A stretch of DNA of 64,000 nucleotides from JAIWNK01 sp964453115 (GTDB lineage Bacteria > Chloroflexota > Anaerolineae > Anaerolineales > Anaerolineaceae): assembly GCA_964453115.1 (NCBI GenBank), contig CAYVRT010000003.1:95329-159328 (forward strand). Reading direction: 5' to 3'. Of the stretch, positions 22,960-31,752 are shown in pieces. The position numbers and the translations under genes are program-made. The notes under the pieces are model-generated. The model did no database searches, was not told the DNA's origin, and saw only the letters and a list, made by a program, of their open reading frames with translations. Every line of letters begins with the position of its first letter. Position 1 is the first letter of the stretch.

Positions 22960-25149
22960 ATGAAACGCTTTCTATGGCTTTTGTTGGTTGTAATTCTGGC
23001 TGCCTGTACGACCAGCACGGCAACCATTGCCCCCCCTGAACCGACTCGGACGGTTGAGGTGACATTGCCTGAGCCGGGGGTGACGACGATTCACGCCCCG
23101 GATGTTAAAACGGCCGTTGAGCGCTATGTGACGAGCTGGCAGGCGGCAGATTATACGGCCATGTACGAGCAGCTGACCCCGCTCACCCGCGATGCGGTGG
23201 CCTTTGAAAAATTTCAACAGGTTCACAGTGATGCGGCCCGGGCGTTGACGATGCAATCCTTCACGGTTGAAATTCTCTCCATCCTCACCAACCCCACTTC
23301 TGCTCAGGTGACGTATCGCGTTACGTATGAGACGGCCTTGTTTGGGCCTTTGACGCGCGAGACGCTGATGAATTTGAGCCTGGTAGAGGGCGCCTGGTGG
23401 GTGCAGTGGGAGGAGGGGGTGGTGCTGCCCGAATTGCGCGGGGGCAACCGTCTGGTGCTGGATGCCAAAGCGCCGACGCGCGGCAATCTCTATGACCGAG
23501 CGGGGCAGGCCCTGGTGGTGCAGACCGATGCTTACGCGCTGGGGCTGGTGCCGGGGCAAATTAACCGCGATCGTGAAGGTACGCTGGTGGCGCGCCTCTC
23601 CGATTTGACCGGGCGCACACAGCCCTCGATCCGCGATTCATACAAAGACGCAGCCCCCGATTGGTACATTCCGGTGGGCGAGGCCGCCGCACAGGATGTG
23701 GATGCGCAATATGATCTGCTTTCTAGCCTGAGCGGGTTGGTGATGCGCAAATATACCACGCGCTATTACCTCGATTTGGGCGCTGCGGCCCACGTCACGG
23801 GCTATGTGCAGCTCATTCCGGCAGAGGAATTGCAGCAATATCAACAGCAGGGCTATGTGGGCGATGAGTGGGTGGGCCGGGCTGGTTTGGAAGATTGGGG
23901 CGAGGAGGTGCTGGCGGGGCAGCGGGCCGCTTCGTTGTATGTGGTGGATGCACAGGGGCAATATGTCTCGCGCCTGGCGCAGGTGCCTTCGCAGCCTTCG
24001 CAAAACATTTATACGACGTTGGATAAGGATTTGCAAATTGAGGCGCAACGCGCAATTGCTAGTTTTGATGGGGCGATTGTGGTCATGGAGGTGGATACCG
24101 GACGGGTTTTGGCGATGGCCTCTTCGCCACGCTTTGACCCGAACCTGTTTGACCCGAACAATTACAACAGTAGCTGGCAGCTTGCTTCCATGCTCGACCC
24201 AAACCGTAACCGGCTGCTCAACCGCGCCACGCAGGGTACCTACCCGCTTGGCTCGGTCTTCAAAATCATTAGCATGAGCGCTGCCCTGGAAACCGGTGCG
24301 TTTCAAGTGGATGATGTCTATAATTGTGGGCATACCTTCATTGACCTGCCCGGGGTGACGCTGTATGACTGGACATATGAAAAGGAAATTGCGCCAAGCG
24401 GTGAGCTGACCCTTTCGCAGGGGCTGATGCGCTCCTGTAACCCCTGGTTCTACCATGTGGGTGTGGAGTTGTTCCGCCTGAATGCCACAACGGCTCTGGC
24501 GGATATGGGGCGTGGTTTTGGCCTTGGCAGCCCAACCGGCATTGTGGGGCTGCCCGAAAGCCCGGGCAATATCATTGCCCCAACAACTGATTTTGAGGCG
24601 GCACAGCTTGCCATTGGTCAAAGCACTTTGCTCGTTACCCCGCTGCAAGTGGTGGATTTTATTGCTGCAATTGCCAATGGCGGCACGCTCTATCGTCCAC
24701 AGGTAATTGAAAAGGTTACCACGCCGGATGGTGTGGAGGTTTCTTCTTTCAAGCCGGAGGTGCGCGGGCAGCTTCCTGTTTCAGAGAATACATTGCAGGA
24801 GCTGCGCACTGCCATGCGTAGTGTGGTTGCCAACCGCCGCGGCACAGCCTATTACGCCATGGCTGGCGCGCCGGTGCCGATTTATGGCAAAACTGGCACG
24901 GCCCAAGACCCGCCCGGCAAGCCGCATGCCTGGTTCGCCGGTTATACGGCGGCTGGCCGCAGCGATCGCCCCGATGTGGCGATTGTGGTGGTGGCCGAAA
25001 ACGCCGGTGAAGGATCGGAGATTGCTGCTCCCATCTTTCGACGGATGGTGGAGGTGTATTTCAATGGCCGTCCCTCCACCCTCTATCCCTGGGAGTCGGA
25101 TTACAACATCACCCGCACGCCTTCACCTTCTGAAACGCCTCAGCCATGA
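22960..25149 (+). CDS. class B penicillin-binding protein with MecA-type N-terminal domain (lipoprotein)
   Basis: A 729-aa transpeptidase. It begins with a lipoprotein signal (lipobox LAAC), then an NTF2-like MecA_N-type domain (about 40-160). The PBP dimerisation domain starts at NLYDRAGQALVVQTD, and the C-terminal transpeptidase has Ser432-x-x-Lys435 (GSVFK), Ser492-Cys-Asn494 and Lys644-Thr-Gly (YGKTGTA). It cross-links peptidoglycan outside the membrane. Similar MecA_N-bearing PBPs can have low beta-lactam affinity; whether this one does is unknown. It overlaps rsgA by 4 nt. Confidence 0.92.
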   Translation: MKRFLWLLLVVILAACTTSTATIAPPEPTRTVEVTLPEPGVTTIHAPDVKTAVERYVTSWQAADYTAMYEQLTPLTRDAVAFEKFQQVHSDAARALTMQSFTVEILSILTNPTSAQVTYRVTYETALFGPLTRETLMNLSLVEGAWWVQWEEGVVLPELRGGNRLVLDAKAPTRGNLYDRAGQALVVQTDAYALGLVPGQINRDREGTLVARLSDLTGRTQPSIRDSYKDAAPDWYIPVGEAAAQDVDAQYDLLSSLSGLVMRKYTTRYYLDLGAAAHVTGYVQLIPAEELQQYQQQGYVGDEWVGRAGLEDWGEEVLAGQRAASLYVVDAQGQYVSRLAQVPSQPSQNIYTTLDKDLQIEAQRAIASFDGAIVVMEVDTGRVLAMASSPRFDPNLFDPNNYNSSWQLASMLDPNRNRLLNRATQGTYPLGSVFKIISMSAALETGAFQVDDVYNCGHTFIDLPGVTLYDWTYEKEIAPSGELTLSQGLMRSCNPWFYHVGVELFRLNATTALADMGRGFGLGSPTGIVGLPESPGNIIAPTTDFEAAQLAIGQSTLLVTPLQVVDFIAAIANGGTLYRPQVIEKVTTPDGVEVSSFKPEVRGQLPVSENTLQELRTAMRSVVANRRGTAYYAMAGAPVPIYGKTGTAQDPPGKPHAWFAGYTAAGRSDRPDVAIVVVAENAGEGSEIAAPIFRRMVEVYFNGRPSTLYPWESDYNITRTPSPSETPQP

Positions 25150-26069
25150 TTGCCCCTGCTCCTGACCTGGTCTCTGGGCGGTTGGTTGGCTACCGCAGCG
25201 GTTTGTTTGTCGTCCTGGTGGAGGAACGCAAAGTGTTTTGCCGGCTGCGGGGGCGATTGAAGCGCGAGCGCAGCGAGGGTGATTTGCTGAGCGTGGGCGA
25301 TTGGGTGTGGGTGCGTTTGCTGCCGGAAGGCACAGGGCTGATTGAGCGAATTGAGCCGCGGCACAGCGCCCTGGTGCGGCGCGCCCCTTCGGCGCGCGGT
25401 GAATATCAACAAGTGCTGGCTGCCAACCTGGATCAGGTGCTGTTGGTGTTTGCCTGCGCACAGCCCGAGCCGCATTTGCGCATGTTAGACCGCTTTTTGG
25501 TGATTTGCGAAAAACAGGGTTTGCCGCCGATTTTGGCAGCCAACAAAATTGACCTGGTGGGCAAACGCACGGCGCGGCAGATATTTGGCCTGTATGCCCG
25601 TTTGGGCTACACGGTGCTGTATACTTCGGCTGAAGAGGGGACGGGGATTGCCGAACTGCGAGAGCGCATGGATGGCAAGACAACCGGTGTTGCCGGGCCT
25701 TCGGGGGTGGGCAAGTCGAGCTTGATTAATGCGGTGCAGCCGGGGTTGGGGCTGGCTGTGCGCGAGACGAGTGTCTGGAGCGGACGCGGCCGGCACACGA
25801 CGGTGGCGCGCCAGATGTACCCTTTGAGTGGGGGCGGCTTTGTGGTAGACCTGCCGGGGTTGCGCTCGCTTTCATTGTGGGATACGCAGCCGGAAGAATT
25901 GGATGGTTACTTTCCCGAGTTGCGTGACCGTGTGGCGCAATGTCAATTTAACGATTGCACACACCAGAGCGAGCCAGGGTGTGCAATTGTGGCGGCGGTG
26001 GAAAGTGGCGAGATTGACCCGGAGCGTTACGAATCCTATTTGCGGTTGCGCTTTGGCGACGAGGACTAG
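25146..26069 (+). CDS. rsgA: small ribosomal subunit biogenesis GTPase RsgA
   Basis: A 307-aa circularly permuted GTPase. An N-terminal OB-fold domain is followed by AANKIDLVGK (G4), GPSGVGKSSLIN (G1/P-loop, about 182-193), the G2 threonines in GRHTT, and DLPGLRS (G3). The C-terminal zinc knuckle is CQFNDCTHQSEPGC (about 267-280). It assists late 30S maturation in the cytosol. Translation is coupled to the PBP gene by ATGA, and the 3' end overlaps the convergent loader ATPase gene by 4 nt. Confidence 0.95.
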   Translation: MIAPAPDLVSGRLVGYRSGLFVVLVEERKVFCRLRGRLKRERSEGDLLSVGDWVWVRLLPEGTGLIERIEPRHSALVRRAPSARGEYQQVLAANLDQVLLVFACAQPEPHLRMLDRFLVICEKQGLPPILAANKIDLVGKRTARQIFGLYARLGYTVLYTSAEEGTGIAELRERMDGKTTGVAGPSGVGKSSLINAVQPGLGLAVRETSVWSGRGRHTTVARQMYPLSGGGFVVDLPGLRSLSLWDTQPEELDGYFPELRDRVAQCQFNDCTHQSEPGCAIVAAVESGEIDPERYESYLRLRFGDED

Positions 26070-27475
26070 GGCAGTTTTTTGGGCCGTCCGCGGCGTGGGT
26101 TGTCTGGCGGGTGGTAAGCCGGCGCTGTGATGGAATAGATGGTCGAAATGCGCCGATCCAACATGCGGCTGCGGATTCGCTCATCCATATCTGCCAGCGC
26201 AAACGCGCTGGTGACAATCATGGGCAGGCGGGCATTGTAGCGATAGTTAAAGATCTGGTAAAGCTTTTCGCGCGCCCAGGGGGTGGCGCTTTGGGTTCCC
26301 AGGTCATCCAAAATTAGCAGGGGGGTTGAGCGCACCTGCTCAAACAGCCGGTCATAGGAGGTGCTGCTGCTAGGGCTGAAGGTGGCGCGCAGGTGGTCGA
26401 GCAGGTCGGGGACGACTACAAACACCAGTTTATCGCCCAGGCCAAAGCGGTAATTGCCAATTGCCGCAGCCAGGTGGGTTTTGCCGCAGCCATAGCGCCC
26501 GAGCAGCACCAGCCAGCCGGCTGGCTTTTCGGCGAATTGCTGGCAGGCATGAAACACCTTTTCCAGGTTTTGCTTTTCGTCATCGCTCAATGGCTCGCGT
26601 TCGCGCAAACTAAAGTTGCCAAAGGTGCGGTCGCTGAGCATGTGCAGGGTGGAGATGGATTCATCGGGCTGTTCGTTGACCGGTGAGCGGTAATCGGGGG
26701 CGGTGATGATCACCGTTTTGACCAGTTCCGGGTCGTTTAGCCGGCTGCGGATGCGGTTTTCTACCTGGTTCAAGTCCAGATTGGTGGTCAGGACGGTTGC
26801 CAGGCGGTTGACGTAGCGATGGTTGATGATTTGGAAGAGTTTTTCCTGCGCCCAACCGGTTGTGTTTTGGGTGCCAAAATCATCCAGCACCAACAGGCGC
26901 ACATTGCGAATTTCTTCGAAGCGCTGTTCAAAGGAAGTATCTTCGGCCTGGTAGGAAAAGCGCAGCCAGTCGAGCAGGTCGGGGACGGTGAGGAAGAGGG
27001 TTGGCACGTTGAGCGAGACGACCTGATTGGCAATGGCAGCGGCCAGGTGCGTCTTTCCGCAGCCATTGTTTCCCATCAGCAGCAGCCAGCCATCCAGACG
27101 GCTGGCAAATTGCTGGGCAAGGTTAAAGGCGAAACGCAGCGATTCGGCTTGCTGATCGGGCAGGCCAAGCCGCCCGCGCTCGTGAAAGGCAGCAAAGGTC
27201 ATGTGGCCTAGCGCTTCCAGGTTGCTAAACTGATAGAGTTTGCTTTGGGTGCTGCGTTGCACTTCTTCCTGTCGGCAGGAGCAAATTTGCGCTCGGCCAA
27301 AATCGGGGTGCGTGATGGGTAAATCCTGGCGCACAAAGCCAATGCCGCCGCAGATGGGGCAGTTGGGGTCGCCGGGCAGGGAAGTGTGGTGCGGCTCAGT
27401 GTTCGACGAATTCGCCGAATTCGCCTTCGATGTAGCGCCGAGAAGTTTCTTCAGACTTTCTTCGATGGGATTCAT
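26066..27475 (-). CDS. fused tandem DnaC/DnaI-like AAA+ ATPase (candidate helicase loader)
   Basis: A 469-aa protein with two full DnaC-like ATPase modules in one chain. An N-terminal Cys cluster (C39, C42, C65, C67) looks like the metal-binding head of DnaC-like proteins. Module 1 has Walker A GNNGCGKT (135-142), Walker B LLVLDD (194-199) and RIRSRL (241-246). Module 2 has GRYGCGKT (326-333), LLILDD (386-391) and RIRSRM (433-438). The C-terminus ends in an AT-hook-like RRGRPKK. Ordinary loaders have one module and about 240-310 aa. It is downstream of dnaB and the DnaD-like gene. The ATG at 27475 follows GGAGGAAGGA. Confidence 0.88.
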   Translation of the reverse strand: MNPIEESLKKLLGATSKANSANSSNTEPHHTSLPGDPNCPICGGIGFVRQDLPITHPDFGRAQICSCRQEEVQRSTQSKLYQFSNLEALGHMTFAAFHERGRLGLPDQQAESLRFAFNLAQQFASRLDGWLLLMGNNGCGKTHLAAAIANQVVSLNVPTLFLTVPDLLDWLRFSYQAEDTSFEQRFEEIRNVRLLVLDDFGTQNTTGWAQEKLFQIINHRYVNRLATVLTTNLDLNQVENRIRSRLNDPELVKTVIITAPDYRSPVNEQPDESISTLHMLSDRTFGNFSLREREPLSDDEKQNLEKVFHACQQFAEKPAGWLVLLGRYGCGKTHLAAAIGNYRFGLGDKLVFVVVPDLLDHLRATFSPSSSTSYDRLFEQVRSTPLLILDDLGTQSATPWAREKLYQIFNYRYNARLPMIVTSAFALADMDERIRSRMLDRRISTIYSITAPAYHPPDNPRRGRPKKLP

Positions 27476-28106
27476 CGCGTCCTTCCTCCTGCCATCGGGT
27501 GAGGATGGCTTCGATATACCGCCAGTTGCGTACGTTGCGTTCAACCGCAATGCGCACGGCTTCTTCAATCCAGGGTTCGGGGTAGGTTTCTTCGGCCTCG
27601 CGCAGTCGGTCGGCAATGAGCGGGGTGAGCGGGCCGATATTTTCTTCGTATAACTGGAAGATGTTGGGGCGCTGTGTTGCAAGGGTGGGCTGTGTGATGG
27701 GGCTGGGCTGCCAGGCGTTTGCCTGCCAGGCCTTCAAGGCTGCGCGCCCGCGCTCCGAGTTGAGGAAGAAAATGGCCTGTTGCAGGTCTTGGCCCTGACG
27801 GTTGGCTTGCAGCAACACGCCGCGCCGGACAGCGGCATGAAGCGCCTCGGCCAGGGCGGTTTCTTGTTCTCCGGCGGGGGCCTGCAGGCTGCCAAGCAGG
27901 CGGGAATCGCTGGTGTAGTCTTGCCAGCGCAGGGTGCGAGCGTTGCCTTCCTGCTGGTTGAGGGCCCAAAAGGTGTATAACACAACCTTGAGTTCGTTCA
28001 GGGTATCTATTTTTGCCAGCAGCTGGGTGAAGAATGCATCGGGGATTGGCACACTGGCCGAACGGGTTGGGAAACCGGCAAAGGGGGTGGGTGGGCGGGT
28101 TTTCAT
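27396..28106 (-). CDS. DnaD-domain replication-initiation protein
   Basis: A 236-aa protein. The N-terminal part (FFTQLLAKIDTLNELKVVLYTFWAL) resembles the winged-helix of DnaD/DnaB initiation proteins. The C-terminal part (IFQLYEENIGPLTPLIADRLREAEETYP, then WIEEAVRIAVERNVRNWRYIEAILTRW) matches the DnaB_2/DnaD helical domain. Such proteins help recruit the helicase loader in Gram-positive-type replication. It overlaps dnaB by 4 nt and the downstream loader gene by 80 nt, an unusually long same-strand overlap. Confidence 0.85.
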   Translation of the reverse strand: MKTRPPTPFAGFPTRSASVPIPDAFFTQLLAKIDTLNELKVVLYTFWALNQQEGNARTLRWQDYTSDSRLLGSLQAPAGEQETALAEALHAAVRRGVLLQANRQGQDLQQAIFFLNSERGRAALKAWQANAWQPSPITQPTLATQRPNIFQLYEENIGPLTPLIADRLREAEETYPEPWIEEAVRIAVERNVRNWRYIEAILTRWQEEGRDESHRRKSEETSRRYIEGEFGEFVEH

Positions 28107-29500
28107 CGGCGGCGCAGACCGGGGGCGGGGGGGGCGGGAGCCTGGCCGGGGGCGGCGTTATCAAAACGGGCCAGGTTGTTGAGGAAGACCAGTTCAATGC
28201 CGGGGTGGGTGGGGCCATTGCGGTGTTTGGCAACGATGATTTCGGCGATGTTTTGGCGCGGGTTGTCTTTTTCGAGCGCGTCGGGCCGGTTGATGAACAT
28301 GACAATGTCGGCATCCTGTTCCAGGCTGCCGGATTCGCGCAGGTCGGAGAGCTGTGGGCGCTTATCCGCACGTTGTTCAACCGCCCGCGAAAGCTGTGCC
28401 GCAGCCAGGACGGGGACATTTAGCTCGCGCGCCAGCACCTTGAGGTTGCGCGAGATGTAGGAAACTTCCTGGACGCGGTTATCGGAGCGCACATCGCCGG
28501 ACATGAGTTGCAAATAGTCCACAATGATCAGGTCAAGTTCATGCTCCATGTGCAGGCGGCGGCACTTGGTGCGCAATTGGAGGGGGGTGATGGCCGGGGT
28601 GTCATCCAGCCAGATGTGTGTTTCGCCGAGGGTATCAATGGCGTGGGTAAAGATGTCCCACTCATCTTCTTGCAGCTTGCCGGTGCGCAGGCGTTGCGTA
28701 TCTATGCCGGTTTCCTGGGCGATGATGCGTTGCACAAGCTGCTCGCTGGACATTTCGAGTGAAAACATGGCGACATGCTTTTTGAAGCGCTGAGCGGCGT
28801 TTTTGGCAATTGAGAGCAGGAAGCCGGTCTTGCCCATGCCGGGGCGCCCGGCAACGATCAGCAAATCTGATTTTTGCAGGCCGCCGAGCAGCTTATCCAG
28901 GTCAATCAGGCCGGTTGGCACGCCATAAATATCGTCGCCGCGCTGTGAGAGCAGGTCTACCCGGTCGTAGTAACTGCTTAGCACGGTTTGGATGGATTGC
29001 AGGTCGTGCTGCACGCGGCGTTCGCTGAGGCCAAAAACGGCTTTTTCGGCTTCTTCGATGATGGTATCAACGCTTTGTTGGCGCTGATAGGCGAGGCTTG
29101 CCAGGGTGTTTGCGGCAGTCAACATGCGGCGACGGAGCGAGTTTTCTTCAACGATGCGGGCATAGGCCTCGGCATGGAGCGAGGTGGGGGTCTGGTTGAT
29201 CAGTGCGGTGATGTAGGCGGGGCCACCAACTTCGCTCAGGCGGCTCTTTTTTTCCAGTTCCTGGCAGACGGTGAGAAAATCCACCGCGATCCGTTTTTCG
29301 TTCAGTTCCCGGAATGCATCCCAGATCCAACGGTTGCGCACGATGTAGAAATCATCGGCTTGCAAAAATTGGGCAATTTCAAAATATTTTTCGCGGTTGA
29401 TCAGCACTGCGCCCAGCACAGCCTCTTCCGCTTCGCGGCTGTGTGGCTGCGCCTGCATTTCGAGTGCAGCGGTTTCTTCAGGGGGCAAAACGTCCGACAT
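28103..29500 (-). CDS. dnaB: replicative DNA helicase
   Basis: A 465-aa hexameric helicase. The N-terminal domain carries PHSREAEEAVLGAVL (about 19-33) and the dimerisation helices. The RecA-like domain has Walker A GRPGMGKT (about 219-226), Walker B LDLIIVDYLQLM (about 330) and the arginine-finger region around KVLARELNVPVLAAAQLSRAVEQR. It unwinds DNA at the replication fork. It is 2 nt downstream of the bifunctional-nuclease gene and coupled to the DnaD-like gene. Confidence 0.96.
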   Translation of the reverse strand: MSDVLPPEETAALEMQAQPHSREAEEAVLGAVLINREKYFEIAQFLQADDFYIVRNRWIWDAFRELNEKRIAVDFLTVCQELEKKSRLSEVGGPAYITALINQTPTSLHAEAYARIVEENSLRRRMLTAANTLASLAYQRQQSVDTIIEEAEKAVFGLSERRVQHDLQSIQTVLSSYYDRVDLLSQRGDDIYGVPTGLIDLDKLLGGLQKSDLLIVAGRPGMGKTGFLLSIAKNAAQRFKKHVAMFSLEMSSEQLVQRIIAQETGIDTQRLRTGKLQEDEWDIFTHAIDTLGETHIWLDDTPAITPLQLRTKCRRLHMEHELDLIIVDYLQLMSGDVRSDNRVQEVSYISRNLKVLARELNVPVLAAAQLSRAVEQRADKRPQLSDLRESGSLEQDADIVMFINRPDALEKDNPRQNIAEIIVAKHRNGPTHPGIELVFLNNLARFDNAAPGQAPAPPAPGLRRR

Positions 29501-29502
29501 GG

Positions 29503-30072
29503 TTAACGGTCTGGTTCCGGTGGGGATGGGGGTTGATCGGGCGATTCGGGGGGCAGGTCATCCAGTTCCAGGTTTTGCAGAAAATCTTCAAAAATGGACA
29601 GGCGCTCTTCGCTTTCGGGGCTGCTGGGCTGCGGCTGATTGGCTGGCTCTTGTTGCAGGTCTTGTTCGGGGATGATGCCAGCTATTTTTAGCACTTCTTC
29701 AGCAACCAGGATGGGAACATGGGCGCGCACAGCCAGGGCCAGGGCATCGGATGGGCGGCTATCTACCTCAATGACTTGTTCGTTCAATTCAATCACCAGG
29801 CTGGCGTAGAAAATATCTTCGCGCAGGGAAATGATTTCAACCCGCAACAGGCGCGCACCCAGGCGGTAGAGGCTGTTCTTGAGCAGGTCGTGGGTTTGGG
29901 GGCGGGCCACTTCAATATCTTGCAGGGCAATGGTGATGGCTTCAGCTTCATAGGGGCCAATCCAAATTGGCAGGTAGCGCTCGGCGTTTCGTTCACGCAG
30001 AACGACAATGCGCTGCTGATTGGTCAGGCTGACGCGCACACTGTCAATGGTCATTTCAATCATTCGCGACAT
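29503..30072 (-). CDS. bifunctional nuclease family protein (DUF151)
   Basis: A 189-aa protein. The conserved core (residues 1-140) shows RIVVLRERNAERYLPIWIGPYEAEAI, FYASLVIE and VDSRPSDALALAVRAHVPI, the DUF151 signature. Family members have been reported as bifunctional DNase/RNase proteins. The C-terminal 45 residues are Pro/Glu-rich and disordered-looking. GGAGGCG precedes the ATG. It heads the minus-strand operon with dnaB, the DnaD-like gene and the tandem loader. Confidence 0.85.
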   Translation of the reverse strand: MSRMIEMTIDSVRVSLTNQQRIVVLRERNAERYLPIWIGPYEAEAITIALQDIEVARPQTHDLLKNSLYRLGARLLRVEIISLREDIFYASLVIELNEQVIEVDSRPSDALALAVRAHVPILVAEEVLKIAGIIPEQDLQQEPANQPQPSSPESEERLSIFEDFLQNLELDDLPPESPDQPPSPPEPDR

Positions 30073-30120
30073 AAAACGCGCCTCCCGTGGCGGGCGTGTG
30101 GGTGTTACAAGGGGCTGAAT

Positions 30121-30140
30121 GGCCCTGGAAGCCCAGGGCC
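30121..30140 (-). other. perfect hairpin in the leader of the replication operon
   Basis: An 8-bp perfect inverted repeat (30121-30128 with 30133-30140) has a 4-nt loop and lies 49 nt upstream of the bifunctional-nuclease start, in the 140-nt gap after ccdA. No T-run follows on the minus strand, so it is not a clear terminator; it may be a leader structure. Confidence 0.6.
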
Positions 30141-30212
30141 TGTGAATATACGATACTTTATTTTAACACGGTGAGCAACGCGATGCAACAGCCTGCACGC
30201 CCCAAACCTTGA

Positions 30213-30893
30213 TTAATTTCCCAGAAAGGTGAGAATCAGTTCGCGATTGCTATACAGGTCAAACAGTGCAATGCCAATTAGCAACAGGCCGCCTGCCAGG
30301 TTGACCCAGCGGCTATTTTTGGCAAAGAAGCGCGTCACCCAGCGTTGTGCGGCACCGGCCAAGAACGAAAGCACCAGCAGCGGGGTTCCAAAGCCAAGCC
30401 CAAACCAGAAAAAGATGGAGAGCTTGCTGAAGAATTCTCCGGCGGTTAACGAGAAGGCGAACATGCCAACAACCAGCGGCCCTGAACAAGGCAGGGCAAT
30501 TGGGCCATAGAGCAGCCCGTACAAAAAGGCATTGACGAATGGGTGAGAGAGCGCAGGTACTTTGATGGTGGGAAGCTGCTTGAATGGGTTGATATCCAGT
30601 ATCAGCAGCACCCCCAGGAGAAGAAGCAGCAGGTCGGCGGTGGGGATGAGGATGGAAAGGGCGCTGCCGATGGAGATGGAAAGCAGCGCAAAAAGCGCGC
30701 CGAGGATCAGCATCATTGTCAAGACGCCTGCCAGAACAAATAGGCCGAGCAAGTAGCGCTTGCGGGATGTTGCCAGGCTGGCCTGACCGCCGCTCAGATA
30801 GGCCAGGAATCCGGGGTAGAGCGGAAAAACACAGGGGCTGGTCATGGCAAGCAGGCCAAGGGTGAAGGAGGTGAAGATTTCGTCGGCAGACAT
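30213..30893 (-). CDS. ccdA: CcdA-type thiol-disulfide electron transporter
   Basis: A 226-aa polytopic protein with six predicted transmembrane helices. The two redox cysteines are in TSPCVFPLYPG (helix 1) and LPCSGPL (helix 4), as in CcdA/DsbD-beta proteins. It moves reducing equivalents from cytosolic thioredoxin across the membrane to extracytoplasmic thioredoxin-like proteins. Its obvious partner is the thioredoxin lipoprotein encoded 42 nt upstream in the same direction. Confidence 0.92.
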   Translation of the reverse strand: MSADEIFTSFTLGLLAMTSPCVFPLYPGFLAYLSGGQASLATSRKRYLLGLFVLAGVLTMMLILGALFALLSISIGSALSILIPTADLLLLLLGVLLILDINPFKQLPTIKVPALSHPFVNAFLYGLLYGPIALPCSGPLVVGMFAFSLTAGEFFSKLSIFFWFGLGFGTPLLVLSFLAGAAQRWVTRFFAKNSRWVNLAGGLLLIGIALFDLYSNRELILTFLGN

Positions 30894-30935
30894 GGGGGTT
30901 TCTCCTGGGGGTGAGATGAAATGGCGTGAGCGGGA

Positions 30936-31649
30936 TTACATTCCTTCGCTCAGGTAGGGTTCAATGATTTTTTGTAGCTCTTCGGCGCTTTTGATGCCGA
31001 ATGGCAATGGGTGTGCCTGCCCTTTACGGTCAATGATTAAGATGGGGGTTGAGGGTGGGTTGAGGAATTGATCGCCGTAGAGATTGCCAATCTCGCGCGA
31101 GACTTCAGCCGGAGCAACGGCGTAGATCCAGTCAAAGCTGTTGTTGGCTGCGTATTGCTGGAGCGAATCGGTGCTGCTGTTGGGGTCAATATCCAGTGCA
31201 ATGCTGATCAGATCTTTGTTCATGCCCAGCAGGTTATGCAGTTCTTTGACTTGTTTTTGCTGTTTGAGACAATTGGAACACCATTGCGCCATGGTTTCGA
31301 CCAGAATGACTTTGCCTTGAAAATCGTCAATTTGGAAGGTTTCGCCGCTGGCGGCATGGATCAGGTTGGCTTTGTACCAGGCAGGGGTATCCATCATGGT
31401 GGTGTCGGTGGGCTTGTCCATCATGGTGGTGTCGGTAGGCTTATCCATCATGGTGGTGTCGGTGGGCTTGTCCATCATGGTGGTGTCGGTAGGCTTATCC
31501 ATCATGGTGGTGTCGGTGGGCTTGTCCATCATGGCGGTGTCGGTGGGCTTGTCCATCATGGCGCTGTCGGCGGGTTGCGAGGTAGCACAGGCGCTGAGCA
31601 GCAGCGAGAGCGCAAGCAGGATGCTGAAGATGGAAACGGGTTTGTTCAT
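30936..31649 (-). CDS. thioredoxin-fold lipoprotein with 9-residue tandem repeats
   Basis: A 237-aa lipoprotein: signal peptide with lipobox LSAC, then about seven copies of a 9-residue unit (MMDKPTDT plus A or T; residues about 28-90). A thioredoxin/TlpA-like domain follows, with redox motif CSNC in ETMAQWCSNCLKQQ and the cis-Pro segment NPPSTPILII. It should act outside the membrane, re-reduced by CcdA from the next gene. AAGGAG precedes the ATG at 31647-31649. The Met-rich linker (MM in every repeat) could be an extended spacer; metal binding is possible but unproven. Confidence 0.9.
   Translation of the reverse strand: MNKPVSIFSILLALSLLLSACATSQPADSAMMDKPTDTAMMDKPTDTTMMDKPTDTTMMDKPTDTTMMDKPTDTTMMDKPTDTTMMDTPAWYKANLIHAASGETFQIDDFQGKVILVETMAQWCSNCLKQQKQVKELHNLLGMNKDLISIALDIDPNSSTDSLQQYAANNSFDWIYAVAPAEVSREIGNLYGDQFLNPPSTPILIIDRKGQAHPLPFGIKSAEELQKIIEPYLSEGM
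31391..31570. repeat. 27-bp tandem repeat inside the thioredoxin lipoprotein gene
   Basis: Seven copies of CCATCATGG start at 31391, 31418, 31445, 31472, 31499, 31526 and 31553, exactly 27 bp apart. Several units alternate between GGCTTG and GGCTTA versions, pointing to a 54-bp duplication unit. The length is a multiple of 3, so copy-number changes keep the reading frame. Confidence 0.95.
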
Positions 31650-31752
31650 TGGGTTCTCCTTTTGAATAGATTGTGACATAAAAAAAGGATAACCGGCAAG
31701 CATTACACAAAAACTGCATAAGGATTACGGGTTTGTGAACAGGGTGGTTTCG

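Noticed and set aside
31366..31665. A plus-strand frame with repeated GLSIMVVSV units opposite the thioredoxin lipoprotein
   Set aside because: It only mirrors the 27-bp repeat; the minus strand has the SD, the signal peptide and the CSNC motif.
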